Shown: piece after piece, positions 1-12,255 of the stretch | How positions within the stretch are numbered: position 1 is the first letter of the stretch | Layout of the letters: each line of letters begins with the position of its first letter | Assembly (NCBI RefSeq): GCF_003945595.2 | Contig: NW_024104525.1 | Coordinates: forward strand, 690,983 to 754,982 | Reading direction: 5' to 3' | Source: Pipra filicauda | Lineage: Eukaryota > Chordata > Aves > Passeriformes > Pipridae | DNA: 64,000 bases | Notes under the pieces: generated by a model | Database searches by the model: none | What the model was told of the DNA's origin: nothing | Seen by the model: only the letters and a program-made list of their open reading frames with translations | Made by a program: the position numbers and the translations under genes

Positions 1-604
1 TATAATTGGTATTTCTACTCAGAGGAGGAGAAAAGGGTCAGTGTATTTTTTCACACCTGCTTTATATTTCTAAACTAGTATCAAATTTCACAACTTTAAA
101 TTCTGCACAAGGCCACTTAAAAGTAATATTTCCCACTTGTATAAGAAACACATGAATGAAGCTTTAGCAAAATAATTACTTCACACACTTGAAAACATCT
201 GGATAGCAATTGACTAGTAATTGTAGCAATCAACTAGTAATTGTTGATTCATGATAAAGACAACAAGCAGAAATCTCCTTTAAGGCAGATAAAAAGTTAT
301 TTCTGTCAAGACAAGAATTCTATTCACCCTAAAAGTTACCATCAAAGTTTCTCTGTCATTTTCTGTACAGCAAAAACTGTGAATTTCTATCTTTGTAGTT
401 GCCTGAACTATTGCTACAGCAGCAGAAACTGTGAGTGTCTTTCTACCTTTTTCTGCTGCTGCTCATAAAGTGTAAAAAACATGCTGTGAAGAAGAATGTA
501 AGTAATTGCTACTGGACTTCTGGATTTATTGGTCTTCTATCAGAAGGTATAGAACTTAGATAAGGTGTTTGCATGCCTAACAGTAAAAAAGTGAATGTTA
601 CATT
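1..604. other. AT-rich non-coding sequence with a 20-bp direct duplication
   Basis: This stretch is AT-rich with no supported gene. The only structure I see is a tandem duplication of a 20-bp unit at 204-223 and 224-243. The copies differ at two adjacent positions: unit one has CAATTG where unit two has CAATCA. The 75-residue frame at 241-468 has no recognisable domain and is treated as chance. Confidence 0.6.
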
Positions 605-890
605 TCTAATGTAATTACAGAACCAGAGAACAGTTGAATTTGAAAGGCATCTCTGGAGATCATCTAGTCCAGTGCCTAAGTCCAGAGCACAGACAGGTGG
701 AGCAGGTTCCTCAGGATCATGTCCATTCAAGTTTTGAAAATCCCCAAGGGCATATACAAGTACTTTGGCAATCTGCTCCAGTGTTTGACCACTGTCACAG
801 CACAAAAACGTTTTCTTGTGTTCACCTGGAATTTCAAGAGACTTTTCTTCTCCAGGCTGAACAGTCCCAGCTCTCTCAGCTCCCTCCTCC
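605..890 (-). mobile_element. CR1 LINE 3' fragment, internally deleted
   Basis: Read on the minus strand, this matches the 3' part of the avian CR1 retrotransposon. The residual frame carries the C-terminal ORF2 signature RELGLFSLEKK, followed by an NTRK-F-AVTVVKHWSRLP segment that corresponds to the family's usual IRKKFFTVRVVRHWNRLP. In intact CR1 these two blocks are separated by about 40 codons, but here they are nearly adjacent, so an internal deletion is likely. The plus-strand left end contains GATCATCTAGTCCAGTGCC, the reverse complement of the conserved CR1 3' untranslated region. No terminal octamer tail remains. The fragment is 5'-truncated, as is usual for LINEs copied by target-primed reverse transcription, and codes for nothing functional. 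It runs directly into an LTR at about 890. Confidence 0.85.
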
Positions 891-1353
891 CCTCTGCCAC
901 CCCCAGTCCCCACTGATAGCTGGAGAGGAGAATTGGATGCCTAACAGGCAAAGATCATGGGTTGAGATAAGAACAATTTACTGGAAACAGCAATTAGATA
1001 AGAAAATAAACAGTAACAGCAACAATATTAATAACAAAAGGGTACAAAAGAGAGGGTGATCTACATGCAAAATTCTCACCAAGCTCAACCAAACACAATG
1101 TGACTGTAGCCAGTGGCACCCCACCCTGACCGCTCCATCACACTTGCTCCCAACAGGAAGCCACGCCTTTCTTCTTGGAAGCCAAAGTCCTCTCCCCCTA
1201 CCCCCTCCCCCCCCCCATTCCCTGGCAATGACATGAGGTAATAATAATAATAATAATAATAATAAACCCCTCAGTTCTGGCCATGCCCCTTCAGCCACGC
1301 CCCCTCTCATCTACTGCAAACCATGAACCCTGTCCTTGGCCAAAACCAGGACA
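891..1353 (-). mobile_element. Solo LTR, avian ERVL-type (TGTCCTGG... family), truncated
   Basis: On the minus strand this ends at 1353 with TGTCCTGGTTTTGGCC, the 5' terminus of a common avian ERVL-like LTR family. Internal blocks include GGGTTGAGATAAGAACAATTTACTGGAAACAGC and the CTACTGCAAACCATGAACCCTGTCC region. The opposite end, normally TGTTGTGGTTTAACCCC on the plus strand, is missing about 50 bp where it meets the CR1 fragment, so no target-site duplication can be read. The sequence is clearly more GC-rich than its flanks, with a C-run at about 1203-1216 and a (TAA)n microsatellite near its biological 5' part. It shares subfamily-specific stretches with the LTRs at 30837-31327 and 49508-49934. 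No gag, pol or env sequence adjoins it. Confidence 0.8.
1239..1265. repeat. (TAA)n microsatellite
   Basis: About nine uninterrupted TAA trinucleotides lie inside the minus-strand LTR, next to a C-rich run. This is probably a length-polymorphic simple repeat that arose within the LTR. Confidence 0.95.
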
Positions 1354-3636
1354 ACCTGTGAGCACAGAACTGACTTATACAGGAAGTTATTAGACTTGGA
1401 CATAGTGTAGGCATAATGAAAAGGAGAACGTGAATAGAAGGACCTTGGCAGAAGTATATCTGTAATTATAGTTCCAATTGAATCCTGCAAGGGAAAAGAC
1501 AGAATAATAAAAGGGGAAACAGTAGAACTACTGAAGTTCTGGACCAGCAGGCCTGAGGAGGAGTAAAAGGTTATAAAAGACAGACATATAATATGGTGAG
1601 TAGAAACTTCAAGATAAGAAGGGGAAAAAAAGAAACTTAAAGAATGTGTCAAATCAAGCGAGGTGTGAGCAAAAATCCAAAGTCTTAGTACTGTAGTCAC
1701 TGAGATGTTGTAGGTACTCCAGAAATAAATAAGTAATATATGAACTCTGAGCATAATAGAATACAGGTGTTTTCAAGAGAGACAGTGGACAAGCAAGTAA
1801 CTCACAGCCTCTCTGCTAGATTAATTTCTTCATTCCATGTTTTGATTTTGCTGTTAAAATTCCTTGAGTTTAATATTGTGAACACGATAGTACAAATTTA
1901 TTCATGAATTATTTGTTTTAGAACATCTTCATACCACGCAAAGATTAACCATTTTGTCTTAGGGTACTGAGACTCACCTATCAAAGAAGGAACCAGATGT
2001 TCTATGCAGATAAATTATGTCTTCCAACAGTGAAAACTTATAGGTTTTCCAGGTAATATAGTATTCTAAGTGGAACATAGCTCACTGCAGATATCTGGAA
2101 GTTGAATGTCTTCAACTAGTAAGCCAAGTTTATGGCTATGGTAGAAGAAAGAATACTGCCAAGCACTTCCAACTGATTTGTCTTGGGTGCCTGTTTCAGG
2201 GTGAGATAAATTGTGCTCATGTTATGCATAACTTTCTGTTAACTATGACAAAAGGTGACCAGGCTAGAAAAGTTAGATGTGTAACTTTTAGACATCTCGG
2301 CATCGATGTGTCAAATTTATTTAACTACAGAGGACAGGCAAGAGGAGAAGGAGCCCTGCATAAACTGTCTATACTGAAGCAGAGCTTTATTAGACCAGAA
2401 AATGTGAGATTTTTTCAAAATTTTATAGTCATAATTAGAATATATGCTGTGTTAAAATTATTTTTCTTTATTTCATTCCCTTAAGAAGATTTGAAAGAAC
2501 TTGAAAAAAGAGGGAAAAAAAGACTTCATACCAATTATCAGTTTTATGGCAGGCTTCAAAAGGACAGTCATGTCTCCAGAATTCAGACAAGCTCCAGTAG
2601 AAATAAGGAGCCTAAATTGCTGAAAATCATATTTCTTTAAGTTACAATCTGGTAGCATTGTGTAATTCTCTTGTTTTCACTGCCTCTGAATGAGTCAGAA
2701 ATACAGAAGAAAGATCTATGAAATTAGAATTGTGTCTTTTAGTGTAGGTAATCTTCAAAATGCTATCATTCTCTATGCAACATATAAATATATTAAAGTG
2801 CAGCAATAAAGATTAAAAAAAAAGCCTTTTCTTTTCCTGTTCTATTCTGCCATTACTTTCATACCAATTAATATACAGTCTTCCACAAATGTGTGTGTTA
2901 GCAGAGTCTCTCTCTCTCTCTTTATTAAAGCAAGTATCTGTCCAATCATTGTCTTTTTTGACTTGGTTACTTTGTGTTTTTAAAGAAAACAAAATAAATT
3001 TTGTGATTTATCTAGCATAGTTGTGAAGGATGTTAGAGGAAGCCCATACTTTTCATAGTAGGAAGTCAAATGCCTACGAAGCCATCTAAGACTTTGTGGA
3101 GCATAATTCTTTTAGTTCTTTGGAGTTTCAGATTTTCTTTCAGCAGTGAATTAAGGGTATAATAAATGTTTGTCAGTTTAGTGAAGAGTTGGCCTGAGTT
3201 CATTTTTCATTTTGCTTATATATAAATGGTTATACAAGGTATAAGTAGGAGAATCATGGTCAAGGATGCTTAAAAACTTGCTACTGTAGAATATTATTGT
3301 GAATTTCCTACATGTTTCACCCACTTATACCCTGAAAACTACTATTTCTTTAAACCTCACCCTTGACAAGGAAAAAAAACCTTAAACAACCAAAGAAAGA
3401 AGAAAAAAATCCAAATGAAGTATCTCATAACCAAATGGGAAAACCCAGCATCAGTTGATTAATGAAGCATTAGAACAGTGACTGTTGTATAAAAGTTACT
3501 AATATCACAAAGAAGGGTATAGTGTCCTTGGAATATTTGAGAAATTATAAATTTGTGTGACCAGAGTAAGAAAATGAGATTTCAATGCCTTGAAAGAAAA
3601 AACAGAGAAAATCAGACAAATTACTATGAAAAATAC
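1354..3636. other. AT-rich non-coding sequence
   Basis: No gene or recognisable transposon is seen. Minor features are a (TC)n run at about 2905-2921 and A-rich runs near 2814-2823. The 147-residue minus-strand frame at 1311-1754 overlaps the LTR end, has no domain and is rich in S, L, F and Y, as expected from AT-rich chance frames. Confidence 0.6.
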
Positions 3637-4303
3637 TGTGGTGGGATAGACCCACCCTGATAAAACCTAAAATCAAATCAAGCTATCAAGCAAGCTATCA
3701 TGCAGAATCAACTGCTGGAGTCAGGCTGTTTTCTTGGTGTTAATTATGCTACAACTATTCTAGTTCACCAGACTTCCAATACACACCCTGCTTTCTGAAG
3801 TCTGATTTGACAGATAAGCTGATAGCTGGCCTGTAAATTTGTGCTAGCAGTCAATCGCTTTTTATAAAAGTCCAGTCCCCTCTCATGCAGTCAGGTTCGT
3901 CTAACATAACTCTTCTAGGCATGTATGGGTGGAGATTCCTCTCTTTGCTGGGGGTGCCCTCCAAGGATACTTCTCAAGGCTGAGGGAAAGAGAGCTCCTC
4001 ATGAGCATTGGTAGGGGTTACATCAGATCTCTTCTTCATAATTATTCCTTTTTGCTAGCTTTAATATAACCGCTTCAATAATACTTTGTTACAGTGCACT
4101 ATACATCTTTATGCTATATTATATTCTACTAGTAGATATTTAGTGTTTATATTGTGTAGTAAATAGTTCTGAGCAAGATCTTTTGTCTGATCATTTGTAT
4201 AAAATAAATTATTCATTTTATATAAATATTCTTATTTTGCTAATCATTAAAACCTATGGTTCAATCACACCTCTATAACTCCTTTAAATTTAAACTGTTA
4301 ACA
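3637..4303 (+). mobile_element. Candidate LTR-like element with TATA box
   Basis: The segment starts TGTGGTGGGATAGACCCACCC, contains a strong TATA box (TTTTTATAAAAGTCCAGTCC, at about 3860), then a stretch with several AATAAA-like signals (about 4200), and reaches GTTAACA at about 4303. This order of TG start, TATA, polyadenylation region and CA end is that of a retroviral LTR. The GC content of the first 400 bp is above its surroundings. Against this, I find no convincing target-site duplication and do not recognise the family, so the right boundary is a guess. It could instead be unique sequence with a chance TATA motif. Confidence 0.4.
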
Positions 4304-6632
4304 CAGTCCGAGGCTAAGATTGAATTCAGCAGCACCTAAACCCTTCTCTGAGAAGCAGTTTAGAAAGAAAGGGGATCCTTTCTGAACCTCGAGAATCACC
4401 AGCAAGGCTTTGCTTTTTAATAACTTTGTCTAAGCATTCCACTCCCACCCACAACAAATATGTAAGGCAAGAGAAAAGTAGATAATAAACTATGAAAAAA
4501 GTTACATAAAAATTAAATCCTAAAAAGGATTATAATGGATAATGAAGAAACTGGACAATCAACAGCAAGAAGAAATATCTATAAGTGGGAATAAAAAATT
4601 AATAGCTATAACCAGAAACTAAATCAGTTTCATATAATTGTGGGAAAAGGTATAGATCCACTTGTATTACAAAGAGCATACTACATATGCAAAAGTACAA
4701 CCTTGCTAGACCTCCTCATTTAATCCTAGGATAAGATAACTATGAAGACCTGGACAACAGATTCTTCTATAAATAACAGTCCAAGAAACTAAAAAAAAAG
4801 GAGAAGAAAATTTATCACAGAGGAAGAAGCTGATAAATAATGTGGAATCTTAAAGGTAGTAACACTGTAAAGTATACAACATGACCTTGCGACCAGAAAG
4901 ACTTCTGGCAAATACATTCAATATTGACCCCAAGAGAAAGAGCTCCCAGCACCAATCCATGCTGCCAGAATGATATGTCCACATAAGTTCCCTAATATTT
5001 TAACAAAACAAAGTATTAAAGGCTCCCATTGAAAGAGTCTCAGGTCACAAATTTAGACTATTTTTGCAGAAGAACTAGCTGGTTTCAAGCATAAATGTAG
5101 CATAGCCAAAGACTAAGGAAGAATATATAGAAGAAAAAAAAAAAGAAAAAAAAAAAAAGGTATGGTAACTACATAGACATCCATAAAGTATTTTGTCATC
5201 TTTTTCAGTGAGCAATCTAGTTGGTGATGAAGAAGCAAGTGTCAGCAAGAGAATAATTGTGTTCTTGAATATACATCAGGGAGATGAGGGCATGCAGGAA
5301 TATTGAGTAAGTGATTTTGCATAGCTCTGAAAGTAAGAGAAGCATGTTTTTGTTACCATCTACTTTCTTATAAATTTCACAGGAATAATATTTGTTGGAA
5401 CAATAACCACCACTCCGAGGAAAAATGAAACTTTTAAGGAGAAAAAGAGTGTATCTAACAAGAAAACAAGACTATTATGCAACTGCCTACAAAATAAAAA
5501 AATAAAGTAATAACAGGAAAAAAGCCTTTGAAATGCTTGATTTAAAATTCTAAAGAAACTGTAGAGAGCCCAGGATGTATGACACAAAAAAAGAAGCAGA
5601 ACAGAATTTTTAAACCAAATGTAAACAATTAGAATGTAATCATCCTAAACTCCCTGTGCAGTTGAAGGAAGGAAAGATGCCTTTTTCAGGATTAATTTAT
5701 GTCACATTACTATAGACATCCAATTATATCAACATACTACTCCTTATAAGTGCCATTCTTCCCCCCTTAAACTTGAATAAAGTCAAGGATGCATACATCA
5801 GATTTAGAAATCTGTTCTATAGGCATCCAAAAGTAGCTTAATGACACTAAATGAGCATAAAGTCAAAATGAAGTGGCTTAGCCATTACACAGACCAGGCC
5901 TAGTTGCTAACATTAAAATTACAAGGGATTACAGCCAATCTTTTAGAATTAAGTCCATATGACTTAATCCATTCCCAAATTTGGAAAGAAAAACACCTGT
6001 TCATCTGGATAATGAAGCCTTTGCAGAACTATTTACTAGTACTTCAGAAAGAGATTAAACTTTTATTAAAATTGCCACATAAAAGCAGGTAAAAATTTTT
6101 TTTTCAAAGTCAACATTAGTACACGCATTCTGTGTATAAACAAGCAGAGGGTAATGGTCCATCACATAGAAAAACCTGCCAAAATTAATTGTGCTGCATG
6201 AGCAGAGAAGGTCACAGACAATCTGTTCAATTTCGTCAGCAATTTTCAGACTGGGAATATTTTATTCCAAATAAATCATAAATAGCCGAAGAAACATACA
6301 TACATTTATTTATACATCTAAAACTATAAAGGTGATAGTCGATTATGCAGTAAATAAAATTGACAAGACAACTTCTTTATATAACAGTCTCAGTTCAGAG
6401 CAGAAAGAAAAAATCATCTGATGTAAATTGGCATTTCTGTAGTGAAGTAAATTAAACACTTCTAATTTACACCACCATAGGAACTGGCATGAAATATTGA
6501 AACATTCTTTACCTTTCTGGAAGTTATCTTATGTTGATATAATAATTTCAGGTCCTTTTTAAACTCTGAAAATCCTGTTCAGATAATCCTTCCTGAAAAT
6601 TTTTCATTTGGTTTCAGATTAGTTTCTCATAT
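4304..6632. other. AT-rich non-coding sequence
   Basis: No gene is supported. There is an A-rich run at about 5132-5159 (two poly(A) blocks split by a G). The short frames at 5360-5587 (minus) and 5904-6092 (plus) show no domain and no codon signature. If the candidate LTR at 3637 were part of a provirus, a primer-binding site would be expected just after 4303, but none is obvious. Confidence 0.55.
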
Positions 6633-6637
6633 CACAG
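6633..6637. repeat. Target-site duplication, left copy (CACAG)
   Basis: The five bases CACAG immediately precede the TG of the LTR at 6638 and are repeated exactly at 7187-7191 just after its CA end. A 5-bp duplication is the length expected for ERVL-type integrases. Confidence 0.75.
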
Positions 6638-7186
6638 TGTTTGTTGTTTAATCTTGGCAGGCAGCTCAGCCCCTCACAGGAGGAAAGGATAGAGAATCAT
6701 AGACTGAGATAAAGACAATTTAATAGGTGGAGCAAAAGCTGCATGTACAAGCAAAGCAAAATAAGGAGCTCATTCAACACTTCCAATTGTTAGGTAGATA
6801 TTCAAACATTCCCATGAAAGTAGGGGTCCGTCATGGATAACAGTTACTTGAGAAGTCAAGTGACATCACTCTAAAATTTTCTGCTTTCCTCCTTTTTCTA
6901 AGATTTTATTGATGATCATGGTGTCATATGGTATGGAATACCCCTTTAATCAGTTGGGATCAACTGTCCCAGCTATGTCCTCTCCCACCTTCTTGTGCAC
7001 CCCCGGCCTCTGCACTGGCGGAGCAGCATGAGCAATAGAAAAGGTCTTGACACTGTGTAAAACACTGTTCAGCAGTAAGTAAAATATCAGTGTGTTACCA
7101 ACATGTTTTTGGTCAAAAATCAAAAATATTGCCCCACAGAAGCTACTATGAAGAATATTGACTACATGTTAGCCAAAACCAGCACA
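6638..7186 (-). mobile_element. Solo LTR, avian ERVL-type, with perfect 5-bp TSD
   Basis: This 549-bp LTR lies on the minus strand. The plus-strand left end, TGTTTGTTGTTTAATCTTGG, is a degraded form of the family end TGTTGTGGTTTAACCCC. The right end, AGCCAAAACCAGCACA, is a degraded form of the complement of TGTCCTGGTTTCRGCT. Internal family blocks are GAGATAAAGACAATTTAATAG and GTCATATGGTATGGAATACCCC with the AGTTGGGATCAACTGTCC region after it. Target-site duplication CACAG flanks both ends. It belongs to the same subfamily as the LTR at 56459-57040, shown by the shared GCAAAAGC..CAAGCAAAG block and ACAATTACTTGGGAAGACAAATGATGTCATTCC-like block, but it is clearly more diverged. No internal viral region is present, so a provirus probably recombined between its two LTRs. 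Confidence 0.85.
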
Positions 7187-7191
7187 CACAG
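7187..7191. repeat. Target-site duplication, right copy (CACAG)
   Basis: Exact repeat of 6633-6637, immediately after the LTR terminus. Confidence 0.75.
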
Positions 7192-10100
7192 GTGAATCAT
7201 TATTGCCTGATTCTTCCCTGTAACAACACTGCCGAGTGATCTCTTCTGCTTTCTGTGGTTTACACTTCAGAGTGTAATTAATTCCTTGGATCAGTTTATA
7301 GCTTTGTCACATGAATATGAAATAAATAATAATAGAAAAGTTGGTGATCCTTTTCTTCTTTTTATTTCTTTCAGGACTTTTATAAGGTATAACTACATAC
7401 AGTCTGGTAGATAAAATGGATTCAAGGCAAAGCTTTGATGATGTGTGTGTAATTACCCATGCTGTTTATTTGTTCCCACTCTTCCTCACAAACTCACATG
7501 GCTTTAGCCCAAACCAACTAGTTTGCATAAATATCTAACCAGTGATACTAATAGTGTTTCTAGAAACTGTTCCAAATAGCCAATAATTTTGGCCACCCTG
7601 CTTTGTTAGGGAAGAAAATTTAGGTATGTGAAGCTAGCTCATGCTAGTTTTTCTTAGGGTTAGAGATTAATCCCTTGTCTGTAAATTTTTAAAGAAATAA
7701 ATGTAACCCTACTTCTGTGATTTCTACCAAAGAAATAAGTAGAATACTTTCTCTTATCTTTTTTAGCAAAGTGTCTTTACCTTTCTTTTATTTGAATCAA
7801 TGAATGAAACTCTGAGATATACCTGAGAGATAGGGAAGTAGCAATAGTCTTATCCCAAAATACAAACTGATCAGAGGTCTACTGCCATTAAGATCTTTTC
7901 TTAAGCAAGCTCTGTGTCTTAGAATATAGATCTACCTGGGAGAATCATATTCTCTATTTTTTTCATTAATTACAAGAGTAAAATAAAGGCTAAGTTAACT
8001 AAATTAGCTGAATTAGCTAAACTTTTTTAGAGTAATATAATACAGTATGACTATGAATTAAATCTCAGCCTGTGCTCAATTCCACTGGGTCATTAAAAGG
8101 AAGATTTTTCTCATTGAATTGTCTACCTAAAATAAAATTATCAATATAGCTTTATTATGACAAGCATATGTTCTTCTACCTGCAATTAAGATTATACAAT
8201 GGCATACAAGGTAGATAATTTGTAGATGCATTCATTGATAAAGAGATAAATTATTGCCATGTATGAACACCATACCTTTTACTGAAAAAGCTCTATTGTT
8301 ATTGTCATCATAGTGGGCTTTGAAACACAGAGACAAGCTGGTCATTTTTGTCAGAGCTTGGAATTCCATAAACAGAAGCTTTATCAAATCTTTATCAACA
8401 TTTTTATCACAACTCAGAAACCAGTCAATAAAGCATCTAGTCCAAACAGTGTTTTTCTAAGCAACTGGTCCTTAGTTTTAAGATACAAGGATGTTAGGGG
8501 TAACACATCAACTGAAGTATTTGAAATACATTAACTAAATTATTTTTAAAGCATGTACCCTAATAATTTGAACTGTGTGCATATATTATTTTATATATTT
8601 TTAATCTTAAATTATTTTTTGTACGTGAGGGCTACAGAAATGTACGCCGATATATAAATATATGCCATGGTAAAAGAAAAAAAGCACTTTCTTAAAAGAA
8701 GATTAAGGAACAATGTCCTCCATGTTCAGAAAAATTAGATGGTCACCCATACCATCAGAAAAGAACAATCATGTCACTTCAGACCAGAATTAAACTCCAG
8801 CTTTACGTGTTTCTCTTTCGAAACACACACCTCAAGGACTACTTGCTAGTTGAAGTGAGACATTTCTAAAGGAACAAACAGGAGAAATTTGAGATTCCAT
8901 GCCCTCTAGATGCCAGTCCAGAATTACGTTGGTTGCCCACGTATCATGTATGTATATACAAACATGTTTCTAGCTGCGTGTGGATACCTCAGTTGCTAGA
9001 CATCTACATAGTATTACATGTATTTCAGAATCAATATTCACTGTAGGAATATATGAGTGAGTGAAGTTTCTAAATTCTCAGAGGAGATTTAAGCCTAGAT
9101 TTAGTTGCCCAAAGAAATGCTTTAATTGTCATTTGACATGCCCTGAGATATTCTAGCCTGTAGTTTTCACTGTGGAAGGATAAATTATCTTCTAGAAGTC
9201 TTGTGTCGTATCATCCTTCTGAATATGCCTTGGATTCCTGAAAGTGTTTCAAATTACTCTACATGACAATGTCTAAACAATAAACCCAGTGAATAAGTTT
9301 GTTTGCAGTCTAGAAAACTGCTCATCTCACTAAATGTAGTATAAAATTAAAAACCCTCTGGATTCCAGGGATGTCCTGACTATACCTTCATTGCCTGAAT
9401 TGGTGGTTTAGCCATCTACCCCAAATGTAGAGAACTCTCATAGTCATGTAAAATTAGGTCTCTGAACATGGGAGAAAATTTCATCCTAAATGGATTTCTC
9501 TTATTACAGGAATTATAGAGATTTGTCAACAAATTAAACAAGTGGTATATTTATTACTTCAAGCCAACACCCTTTTTATGTCTATAAGAATTAACTATTT
9601 GTATTGTAATGTAGAGTTTTTGTTACATATATATGAATTACTTTGGACTATTGGTGCTACCTCAGTTTAAGAAAATGTTCAAGTAGTATAGAATTTGCTT
9701 AAAATTTAATTTTTCTTCTCTAAACCCATATATTTCTAACTAAACCTAAACATATATTTCGTTATATTTAATTAATTTAATTCTGCAATTCTTGATAAAT
9801 TTACATTTGAATAGAAGATGGAAAACAGTGTATCAACTGATTGTTAGAAAGTAAAATTATGCTCCATGTATTATCCATAAAAATTGCCTTGCTTTAACAG
9901 CAAAAACAAGAAAATTCTCTAAGCGGTTAAATGCTTAACACTGGCCTTTAATACACAATACTCTTGAGTGAGTAAAAAAAACAGAAGTGTTATAGACATT
10001 AGAGGAGTAATATATATGTATATATTCTCCCTCATGTCCTGTAACTTGTACTCATCGTAATATCTACTCAGTCAGACTTGCATTTCTGAAGGAATCATTA

Positions 10101-10879
10101 CAGGTCTTATAGTATAATATTTTAGTCCTTCACAAATCCTGTAGGACAATGTTACATGTGGTTTAGTCTTATAGGATTACCTCACAGTCATCTAGAAATC
10201 CCTTTAATCCATCAGAAAAATCCTTAGGATTGTTTTGTAAAGGCACAAAGAGACATAGCTCTAACCAACCCTCACTCACAGAGCAGTTCTCTCAGGATGT
10301 AAGAATCACATCACAATTTCATGCAATGTTGGTGGCATTTTCCATTTCAGTTTAATAAAGTCTTTTGGTTTTATGGTTTGAATTCAAGCACAGAGAATAT
10401 GTAAAGGTTTACATTGGCTCAATTTATTGAATAATTTAAGGTGATCTGCTGTGTGTAACATCTAAAACAGAAAATTCATTTGCCTAGTAGTTGTAGCTAC
10501 AATAAGATTCAAGTTTAAATAAAAGTGATCCCTCTAACATCTAGAATCATCACCAGATTGAATCCTAACCTAGATTTCTGAGTAAATACCTTTCTCAAAT
10601 ATAATTGATTAATTCAGCTACCATCAGTCTTTAATAGAAAAAAATTATCTACAGAGAGTCTGGGAAAACATGGCGACAATGGGTAGGTATATTATATATA
10701 TGTGCACACAGTAAGAGAAAGGTGATTCGCTAAGAGGAAAACTCATTCCTATAATTAGATGAATTTTTAAAGTTACCAGTAGAAAAGTTTGGAAGAGTTT
10801 GAGAATATATGTGTATGCATATGTACATATATTTTCATCTTTAGACAGTGTCCAAGTGTGCAGGGCTGTGGTTTGCAAA
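7192..10879. other. AT-rich non-coding sequence
   Basis: Nearly 3.7 kb with no supported gene, RNA or transposon. Several short AT-rich runs (ATATATATGTATATAT near 10010) and scattered AATAAA motifs occur at the frequency expected for this composition. The 77- and 75-residue overlapping frames at 10645-11026 do not resemble proteins. Confidence 0.6.
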
Positions 10880-12255
10880 ATCTATCTGGAGTTTCAACTG
10901 TTGAAGGATTTGAAGAACAAGCAGAATTTCTATAGGTACAATTACAGCAAAAGGAAAACCAAGGAAAAAGTAGGCCTGTTGCTGAACTGGGTGGACAACC
11001 TGGACAAAGACACCAGAAAAGACTGAAGTGCTCAACATCTTCTTCAAATCACTATTAACAGATTTGCATCCAGCAACCTGATGTTCCCGAGGCCCAAGGA
11101 CAAGTCTGAAGCAAGGAAGACTTGCTTCTTCTTGAATTAAGCTAAGGAAGACTTACTTAAAGGTGGAAAAAGATCAAGTTAGGGAACATTTACCGAAATT
11201 GTCTGTAGAGAATTTCATGCATTTTCATAATGTACACCAACAAATGCAGAAGAAGCTGACCAATGTCTTTGTGAGGCCGCTCTTGATTATGTTTGAAAGA
11301 ACATAGAGGTCTGGATTGATTCCCAAAAACTAGAAGGCAAATAACACGTCTCTCCTCAGGAAGGACAAAGAGGAGCTACAGAACAGACAGCAGCATTTTC
11401 AGACACATGAAAGACAGGAAGCTGATTTGGAGTAGTCAGCATGGATTAGTAAAAGGAAATCATGTGTGACCAACCTGATAGCCTTTTATGATGAGATGAC
11501 TGTCTTGGTGGATGAGGGGAGAGTAGTGGATGTTGCTTATTTGGGGAAATATTCAGGGAAATGTTTTAGACTTTCTTCCCTACTACCCTTATTGATGAAG
11601 TGGTGAAATAAGGACTAGATAAGTGGACAGTGAGATGGACTAAAAAATGCCTGAACTATTGAGCTCAAAGGGCTGTGATCAGCAGCACTAAGTCCAGTTG
11701 CAGTTCGGTCACTAGCAGTGTAACTCAGGAGCTGATGCTGGAGCTAGCACTTTTCAACATTTTCATTAAACACTTTGGTGTACCCTTAACAAATCTGCAG
11801 ATGTTATAAAACAGTGAGAAGTGGTTACACGTCAGACAGCTGTATTGCCACCAGAGGGACCTCAGTGGGCTGAAAAAATGGAATCAAAGGAAAATGCAAA
11901 GTCTTGTACCTTGGAAGGAATAACCTCTCACACCATTAGCTGGGGGCTGACTAGAGCGTTTTTTGGAAGAGAAGGCTCAAGCGCATCCTGTCAATGCTTG
12001 TAAATTCCTGATGGGTGTAATTAAATTTCAGTCCAGACTCTTTTCAGTGGTAACCAGATGACAGGACAAGAGGCAATGGGCACAAACTGTAATACAGGGA
12101 ATTCCACTAAACATAAAGATTTTTTATTTTTTTTCTGGTTTGCAGATGGTCAAACACTAGAGTAGGTTACCCAGAAAAGCTGTGAAATATCCATCCTTAG
12201 ATATATTCAAAACCCAACTGGATGCAGTCCTGTATTATAATCAGAAGAAGGAATT
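10880..12255 (+). mobile_element. CR1 LINE relic (ORF2 RT region to 3' end), internally deleted
   Basis: This plus-strand copy begins near the codons giving FYRYNYSKRKTKEKV, the CR1 ORF2 segment before the reverse transcriptase. It continues through the stretch around AGTCAGCATGGATTAGTAAAAGGAAATCATGTGTGACCAACCTGATAGCC, the RT 'GF-KGKSCLTNLVAF' region. It then passes a GATGAGGGGAGAGTAGTGGATGTTG motif, equal to the 'DLxKAFD' entry. The RT active-site FADD has decayed to S-A-D-V at about 11794-11805. After about 11900 the sequence jumps to the 3' untranslated part (TTTCAGTGGTAACCAGATGACAGGACAAGAGG), so several hundred bases of ORF2 are missing. It ends near GGAATTACTATGATTTGAG. Many stops and frameshifts show it is old and dead. 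Confidence 0.85.

Noticed and set aside
4304..4420. Sequence after the 3637-4303 candidate LTR considered as a primer-binding site and gag leader
   Set aside because: No 18-base match to a tRNA 3' end (a TGG-starting block) is visible just after the putative LTR end.
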